From: Enterobacter asburiae
Lineage (GTDB): Bacteria; Pseudomonadota; Gammaproteobacteria; Enterobacterales; Enterobacteriaceae
Length of the DNA stretch: 64,000 nt
Reading direction: 5' to 3'
Assembly (NCBI RefSeq): GCF_024599655.1
Contig: NZ_CP102247.1
Coordinates: forward strand, 124,001 to 188,000
Below are positions 59,252 to 64,000 of this stretch, in pieces. The notes beneath the pieces were generated by a model, which searched no databases, was not told where the DNA came from, and saw only the letters and a program-made list of their open reading frames with translations. Position numbers and translations under genes: made by a program. The stretch's first letter is position 1. Each line of letters starts with the position of its first letter.

Positions 59252-60586
59252 TTATAGGATAAAACGGCTCAGATCTTCATCTGCCACTAACGCATCCAGA
59301 TGTTTACTCACATATTCTGCGTCAATGGTAACGGTTTGACCGTTAAGGTCGCTTGCGTCGTAAGAGATATCTTCTACCAGGCGTTCCAGCACGGTATGCA
59401 GGCGACGCGCACCGATGTTCTCGGTGGTTTCGTTGACCTGCCATGCGGCCTGGGCAATACGTTTGATACCGTCTTCGGTGAACTCGAGGTTCACGCCTTC
59501 GGTCGCCATCAGCGCTTTGTACTGTACGGTAGCAGAGGCATTCGGCTCGGTCAGGATACGTTCGAAATCTTCGGTGGTCAGCGCCTGCAGCTCAACGCGG
59601 ATAGGCAGACGGCCCTGCAGTTCCGGGATCAGATCCGACGGGCTGGCAACCTGGAACGCACCGGAAGCGATAAACAGGATGTGGTCCGTTTTCACCATAC
59701 CGTGCTTGGTGGAGACAGTGCAGCCTTCAACCAGCGGCAGCAGGTCGCGCTGAACGCCTTCGCGGGACACGTCCGGGCCGGAGCTGTTGCCGCCGCGCTT
59801 ACAAATTTTGTCGATTTCGTCGATAAACACGATGCCGTGCTGCTCAACCGCGTCGATAGCATCCTGCTTCAGCTCTTCCGGGTTTACCAGCTTCGCCGCT
59901 TCTTCTTCAATCAGCAGCTTCATCGCGTCTTTAATTTTCAGCTTACGCGCTTTCTGCTTCTGGCCGCCCAGGTTCTGGAACATGGACTGCAGCTGGCTGG
60001 TCATCTCTTCCATGCCCGGAGGCGCCATGATTTCCACACCCATTGGCGCGGCAGCGAGATCGATCTCAATCTCTTTGTCGTCCAGCTGGCCTTCACGCAG
60101 CTTCTTGCGGAATGCCTGACGCGCAGCGGACGGTTCCGCCTGCTGTTCTGCCTGGCCCCAGTTGTTTTTTGCCGGTGGGATCAGCACGTCGAGAATGCGC
60201 TCTTCGGCCATCTCTTCCGCACGGTAGCGGTTTTTCTCGATTGCCTGGACGCGCACCATCTTGATCGCCGAGTCGGTCAGATCGCGGATGATGGAGTCCA
60301 CTTCTTTACCCACATAGCCCACTTCGGTGAACTTGGTGGCTTCAACTTTAATGAACGGTGCGTTAGCCAGCTTCGCCAGACGACGGGCGATTTCGGTTTT
60401 ACCGACGCCGGTCGGGCCGATCATCAGAATGTTTTTCGGCGTCACTTCGTGGCGCAGCTCTTCGTCAAGCTGCATACGACGCCAGCGGTTACGCAGAGCG
60501 ATAGCCACGGAACGCTTGGCGTTATCCTGGCCGATAATGTGTTTGTTCAGTTCGCTGACAATTTCGCGTGGGGTCATTTCAGACAT
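59252..60586 (-). CDS. hslU: ATPase subunit HslU of the HslVU protease
   Basis: AAA+ unfoldase that feeds substrates to HslV; 444 residues. Walker A GPTGVGKTE, Walker B FIDEIDK, the pore motif GYVGKEVDSI, arginine finger and C-terminal tail ending DLSRFIL, which enters HslV, are all present. Ten bases after hslV in a heat-shock operon. Confidence 0.98.
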   Translation of the reverse strand: MSEMTPREIVSELNKHIIGQDNAKRSVAIALRNRWRRMQLDEELRHEVTPKNILMIGPTGVGKTEIARRLAKLANAPFIKVEATKFTEVGYVGKEVDSIIRDLTDSAIKMVRVQAIEKNRYRAEEMAEERILDVLIPPAKNNWGQAEQQAEPSAARQAFRKKLREGQLDDKEIEIDLAAAPMGVEIMAPPGMEEMTSQLQSMFQNLGGQKQKARKLKIKDAMKLLIEEEAAKLVNPEELKQDAIDAVEQHGIVFIDEIDKICKRGGNSSGPDVSREGVQRDLLPLVEGCTVSTKHGMVKTDHILFIASGAFQVASPSDLIPELQGRLPIRVELQALTTEDFERILTEPNASATVQYKALMATEGVNLEFTEDGIKRIAQAAWQVNETTENIGARRLHTVLERLVEDISYDASDLNGQTVTIDAEYVSKHLDALVADEDLSRFIL

Positions 60587-60595
60587 GGGAGATCC

Positions 60596-61126
60596 TTACG
60601 CTTTGGAGGTCAATTCTTCGATGGTGTGGTTGTGGTTGGTATAAATGCAGATATCGCCTGCAATATCCAACGCCTTCACCGCAATATCACGCGCGTTCAT
60701 GTCGGTATTTTCCAACAGCGCGCGGGCTGCAGCCTGGGCATAAGGGCCGCCAGAGCCGATGGCAATCAGGTCATTTTCCGGCTGAATCACGTCACCGTTA
60801 CCGGTGATGATCAGCGAGGCGGTTTCATCGGCTACCGCCAGCAGCGCTTCAAGCTTGCGCAGCATGCGGTCGGTACGCCAGTCTTTCGCCAGCTCAACGG
60901 CAGCTTTCACCAGATGACCCTGGTGCATTTCCAGTTTGCGTTCAAACAGTTCAAACAGCGTGAAGGCGTCCGCCGTGCCGCCTGCAAAACCGGCGATCAC
61001 TTTGTCGTTGTAGAGGCGGCGCACTTTCTTCACGTTGCCTTTCATGACGGTATTACCCAGCGTGGCCTGGCCATCACCGGCGATTACCACATGGCCGTTA
61101 CGGCGTACACTTACTATTGTTGTCAC
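60596..61126 (-). CDS. hslV: Peptidase subunit HslV
   Basis: Threonine peptidase of the HslVU complex; 176 residues. Residue 2 is the catalytic Thr exposed on removal of the initiator Met (M-TTIVSVRRNG). Start codon is GTG, as in E. coli. The core VIAGDGQATLGNTVMKGN and GSGGPYAQAAARALL match. A sigma-32 promoter and 5' UTR hairpin precede it. Confidence 0.98.
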   Translation of the reverse strand: MTTIVSVRRNGHVVIAGDGQATLGNTVMKGNVKKVRRLYNDKVIAGFAGGTADAFTLFELFERKLEMHQGHLVKAAVELAKDWRTDRMLRKLEALLAVADETASLIITGNGDVIQPENDLIAIGSGGPYAQAAARALLENTDMNARDIAVKALDIAGDICIYTNHNHTIEELTSKA

Positions 61127-61161
61127 GAGCAGACCCCCTGGTTACAGAATCGGGAAACAGA

Positions 61162-61185
61162 AGCCCTGAGCCTGTGCTCAGGGCT
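61162..61185 (-). promoter_or_regulatory. 5' UTR stem-loop of hslVU
   Basis: AGCCCTGAGC, CTGT loop, GCTCAGGGCT: a perfect ten-base stem 36 bases upstream of hslV. An I-shaped stem-loop at this place stabilises the hslVU mRNA in E. coli. Confidence 0.82.
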
Positions 61186-61195
61186 GAATTAAATG

Positions 61196-61225
61196 ATAGA
61201 TGGGGGGGATTTTGGGGGTTTCAAC
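61196..61225 (-). promoter_or_regulatory. Sigma-32 promoter of hslVU
   Basis: On the minus strand GTTGAAA (-35) and CCCCATCTAT (-10) are separated by 13 bases, matching the heat-shock consensus. The -35 overlaps the ftsN stop codon. Confidence 0.85.
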
Positions 61226-62219
61226 CCCCGGAGGCGAGTCGAATGCAGTTTGTGTGGCCAGCCACTTTCAAACGCGAAATGGTGCCATCGGCATTTTCTT
61301 TGCCTTTGACCGGACCAATCACCACGCGATTCCAGCCGTTGTTGGTGGTAATACGCGAATCAAACCCTTCAAAGGCCAGTTGAGCACGTACCGTTTCCGC
61401 CTGCTCGGCGCCTTTGAACGAACCGCACTGTACCATCCAGCGGCGTTCGTCTTTTTTCTCCGCCGTCTGCTTCGGCGCTTCGGTCTCATTGGTGACCGGC
61501 GCGGCCTGCTGCGTTTTCGGCTGCTGTGCGGTGGTATGCGCTGGCGTCTGGAGCAGATCCTGATACGGCTGAGCCGCCTGTTTCTGCGGCTGCGTTTTCG
61601 GCGGCTGTTGGACAGGCTGAGACTGCACCGTACGCGTCTGCTGCTGGTATGGCTGTTCCGTTACCCGCGGCTGTGCTTTCGGCTGCTGCACCGGCTGGGT
61701 TTGCGCCCATTGCTGCTGTTGTTGCTGTTGCTGGATCTGCTGTTGCGCCTGACGCCGCTGCAGCGTTTGCTGGCGCTGCGCCGGGGTCTGCTCATTCCAC
61801 GGCACTTCGTTCAGCTGCGTAGGCTGCTGGCGCATATCGGCCTGCATTTGTGCCAGTAGCTGACGCTGTTCATCCGTCAGCTGATTCGCATTCTGCACTT
61901 CACCACCCGCAGAAGGTTCGGTTGGCGCACGCACCCCAGGCTGACGGCTTTCCAGCTCTTTGATGTAGCGCCAGCGCTCTTCAGGCTTCGGAGGAAGGCC
62001 ATTTCCGGCAACTTTACTGGCCTGAAGCGCCTCAGACTCTTCTTTTTTATGGTGCGTGATAAAGTACAGGCCACCAATAAAGGCGACGACTACAGCCGCA
62101 GCAATAGCGACCATTGCTGGCGATACAGCAGGCAGGTTACGTTGCTTTTTCCTTGAGCTACTCTTTTTGCGTCGCGAAGGTGCCGGCTGGCCGCGACGTA
62201 CATAATCTCGTTGTGCCAC
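61221..62219 (-). CDS. ftsN: Essential cell-division protein FtsN
   Basis: Bitopic divisome protein that activates septal peptidoglycan synthesis by FtsWI. Its 332 residues exceed the 319 of E. coli. A basic cytoplasmic tail (RRGQPAPSRRKKSSSRKK), membrane helix at about residues 34-55, a low-complexity Gln/Pro-rich linker (with QQIQQQQQQQQW) and a C-terminal SPOR domain (about 255-330, WMVQCGSFKGAEQAE, NRVVIGPVKGKE) are visible. The linker accounts for most of the length change. Confidence 0.96.
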   Translation of the reverse strand: MAQRDYVRRGQPAPSRRKKSSSRKKQRNLPAVSPAMVAIAAAVVVAFIGGLYFITHHKKEESEALQASKVAGNGLPPKPEERWRYIKELESRQPGVRAPTEPSAGGEVQNANQLTDEQRQLLAQMQADMRQQPTQLNEVPWNEQTPAQRQQTLQRRQAQQQIQQQQQQQQWAQTQPVQQPKAQPRVTEQPYQQQTRTVQSQPVQQPPKTQPQKQAAQPYQDLLQTPAHTTAQQPKTQQAAPVTNETEAPKQTAEKKDERRWMVQCGSFKGAEQAETVRAQLAFEGFDSRITTNNGWNRVVIGPVKGKENADGTISRLKVAGHTNCIRLASGG

Positions 62220-62312
62220 TATCGTTTCGCTGTATTTATTCGTTCGTCAGTCCGCCATGTTACTTAAGCGGCGGGGCTTTGACCAGATAAGGGTATCCGA
62301 AAGACGTTTACT

Positions 62313-63338
62313 TTAAGTCAATGCCTGGGTAGTACCGCGAACAATCAGTTCGCAGTCCAGCAACCGCGAGCCGCTGCTAACTGTTTGACCGTGAAGCTGA
62401 TCCAGCAGAAGCAGCATCGCTTCCCGGCCGATTTGATAGCGCGGCTGAGCGACCGTTGAGAGCGGCGGATCGCAAAATTCTGAAAGCGAAATATTATCGA
62501 ATCCGATGATTGATAAATCTTTCGGTATCCGCAGGCCGCGGCGTTTAGCGTACGATAATGCGCCCAGCGCCATCACGTCGCTGTGACAAAATACGGCGGT
62601 TGGCGGTTCAGGCAGGTCCAGAAGTTTCTCCAGCGCTTGTCCACCCGCGGCGAAGGTAAAATCCCCGCGCGCAATGTAGTGTGGATCGACGGTGACGCCG
62701 GTACGGCGCAGCGCCTGGACGTAGCCCTGTAAGCGATAGTGACACAGCGGCATCTCTTCCGGCCCGGCAATACAGCCAATGCGCTTATGCCCCAGTTCCT
62801 GGAGATAGTTTACGGCGTTGAACGCGGCGGTGAGGTTATCAATATGGACCGTCGGCAGCTCCAGCTCTGGCGCAAACTCGTTGGCCATCACCATCGGCGG
62901 TAAATTACGCTGCTCTTCAATGCTGGCATCAAACGGCAGGCGAGAGCCAAGCAGCAGCATGCCGTCGATCTGCTTGGTGATAATGAGATCGATGAAGGTT
63001 TTTTCCTGCTGGTTCTGGTGAGCACAGTCGCCAATCAGCACCAGGTAACCCTGTTCCGCTGCGGTGACTTCAATACCGCGGATAATCTCGCTGAAGAAGG
63101 GGTCACAGATGTCCGGCACAATCACCAGAATGGTGCGCGACTCATTGCGTTTAACGTTACGCCCCATCGCCTGTGGGAAATAGCCCACTTCAAGCGCAGC
63201 CTGCTCCACCCGATTACGGGTCGCCTGGGAGACTTTATCCGGGTTCATTAATGCGCGGGATACCGTTGCCGTAGAGACTTGTGCTTTCTGGGCAACGTCT
63301 TTCATGGTCGCCGGTGCAACCTCTTTCCTGGACTTCAA
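62313..63338 (-). CDS. cytR: LacI-family repressor CytR
   Basis: Cytidine-responsive repressor of nucleoside uptake and catabolism that works with CRP. 341 residues from a TTG start at 63338, chosen because GAGGAG lies six bases before it and the length and N-terminus then match E. coli CytR. A longer ATG-started frame (14 codons more) overlaps the ribosome site and is less likely. HTH ATMKDVAQKAQVSTATVSRALMNP in LacI style, then the effector domain with NESRTILVIVPDICDPFF. Confidence 0.94.
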   Translation of the reverse strand: MKSRKEVAPATMKDVAQKAQVSTATVSRALMNPDKVSQATRNRVEQAALEVGYFPQAMGRNVKRNESRTILVIVPDICDPFFSEIIRGIEVTAAEQGYLVLIGDCAHQNQQEKTFIDLIITKQIDGMLLLGSRLPFDASIEEQRNLPPMVMANEFAPELELPTVHIDNLTAAFNAVNYLQELGHKRIGCIAGPEEMPLCHYRLQGYVQALRRTGVTVDPHYIARGDFTFAAGGQALEKLLDLPEPPTAVFCHSDVMALGALSYAKRRGLRIPKDLSIIGFDNISLSEFCDPPLSTVAQPRYQIGREAMLLLLDQLHGQTVSSGSRLLDCELIVRGTTQALT

Positions 63339-63457
63339 CGTCTTCTCCTCGCCTGAACACCGAACTTCTGACATCACCATTTTTACAGATAGTTAATGGA
63401 ATCGGTTACAGAATTTTCATAAAAAGTGTGAGGAGCGTTAAATTTTTCGATCCGTCT

Positions 63458-64000
63458 TCAGCCTTCGATGGGATCGACGTCCAGTACCCACTTCACTTTT
63501 CGCGCTTCCGGCAGGGTATTAATCAGTACCAGCGCGCCGCTGACGATGTGCTGAAGACGAACCCGCGAGGGGTGCTGGAGCAAAATTTGCCAGCGGAAAC
63601 GTCCGCCGCGTTTTGGGGCCAGCGCTGGAACCGGGCCCAAAATCCACAGCTGATTATCCACCAGCGGGCTGGCCTGCAGGAGGTTTCTCAGCTGCTGCAG
63701 GAAAAGCGGCGCCTGCTGGTTGTTATGGTCTTCCGCGCGGATGATGACGTGGCTGGTCCACGGCGGCAGCTGCATGGTCTGGCGTTCGGCCAGCGCCTGC
63801 TCGGCAAAGGCGTCATAGCCTTTGTGCAGGAGGGTTTGCAGCAGCGGGTGCTCAGGATGGTGCGTTTGCAGCACCACTTCGCCCTGTTTACCGGCGCGAC
63901 CGGCACGCCCTGCTACCTGGGTATAAAGCTGGGCGAAGCGCTCGGCTGAGCGGAAATCTGCCGAGAACAGCGCGCCATCCACGTCCAGCAGGGCGACCAG
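63458..64000 (-). CDS. priA: Primosomal helicase PriA, C-terminal part (5' end outside the window)
   Basis: 3'-5' helicase that restarts replication at stalled forks. About 181 C-terminal codons are visible and the frame runs off the right edge; the family has about 730 residues. The visible part includes the helicase motif VI (QVAGRAGRAGKQGEV) and the C-terminal domain ending WVLDVDPIEG. Identified by close match to E. coli and by its place after cytR. Truncated only by the window. Confidence 0.97.
   Translation of the reverse strand: MVALLDVDGALFSADFRSAERFAQLYTQVAGRAGRAGKQGEVVLQTHHPEHPLLQTLLHKGYDAFAEQALAERQTMQLPPWTSHVIIRAEDHNNQQAPLFLQQLRNLLQASPLVDNQLWILGPVPALAPKRGGRFRWQILLQHPSRVRLQHIVSGALVLINTLPEARKVKWVLDVDPIEG

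Noticed and set aside
59300..61192. 630-codon plus-strand ORF opposite hslU and hslV
   Set aside because: Spans two well-identified genes on the other strand; composition rich in Phe, Leu, Arg and Gln is typical of antisense frames.

Overview
The window is a chromosomal segment from an enteric bacterium, most likely Enterobacter or a close relative. Nearly every backbone gene matches the Escherichia coli hemN-to-priA region in order and length, with sequence differences of the size expected between genera. No rRNA, tRNA, CRISPR array, integrase or insertion sequence was found. Short REP-type palindromes sit between many genes.

Layout. Positions 1-5850 hold the 3' part of hemN, the 36-codon yshB and the nitrogen-control operon glnA-glnL-glnG, with a sigma-54 promoter and NtrC boxes. 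typA/bipA is divergent from glnA. Positions 7733-13067 are an accessory block in place of the E. coli yihL-yihW genes. It holds a large autotransporter, a LuxR-type regulator, a poorly supported small ORF, a membrane-anchored winged-helix regulator and a FidL-like membrane protein. This combination recalls misL-marT-fidL of Salmonella SPI-3 and yqeH-yqeI-yqeJ of E. coli. Then come yihX, yihY, dtd and fabY (overlapping, probably one transcript), and an alpha/beta hydrolase with a strong LexA-box candidate right before its start codon.

Positions 17352-24084 encode formate dehydrogenase-O: fdoG with an in-frame UGA selenocysteine codon, fdoH, fdoI and fdhE, with fdhD divergent. A small accessory stretch follows (DUF1471 protein, AzlCD-type exporter, XRE-cupin regulator). 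The rhamnose regulon is next: rhaM, a lactaldehyde-reductase-type dehydrogenase, rhaD, rhaA, rhaB, then divergent rhaS and rhaR, and rhaT. After it come sodA, yiiM, cpxA-cpxR with divergent cpxP (carrying the CpxQ sRNA in its 3' UTR), a TM2 protein, fieF, pfkA, sbp, cdh, a DASS-type permease, tpiA, yiiQ, yiiR, fpr, glpX, glpK, glpF and zapB.

Positions 52131-57322 are the most interesting accessory block. It is an orphan type VI secretion effector of the VasX/BTH_I2691 type with a membrane immunity-like gene, followed by a tandem copy made of only the effector C-terminal tail and a second, diverged immunity-like gene. The block lies between zapB and rraA, and its far edge carries a decayed copy of the rraA 3' end. 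The window closes with rraA, menA, hslU, hslV (sigma-32 promoter and leader stem-loop), ftsN, cytR and the 3' part of priA.
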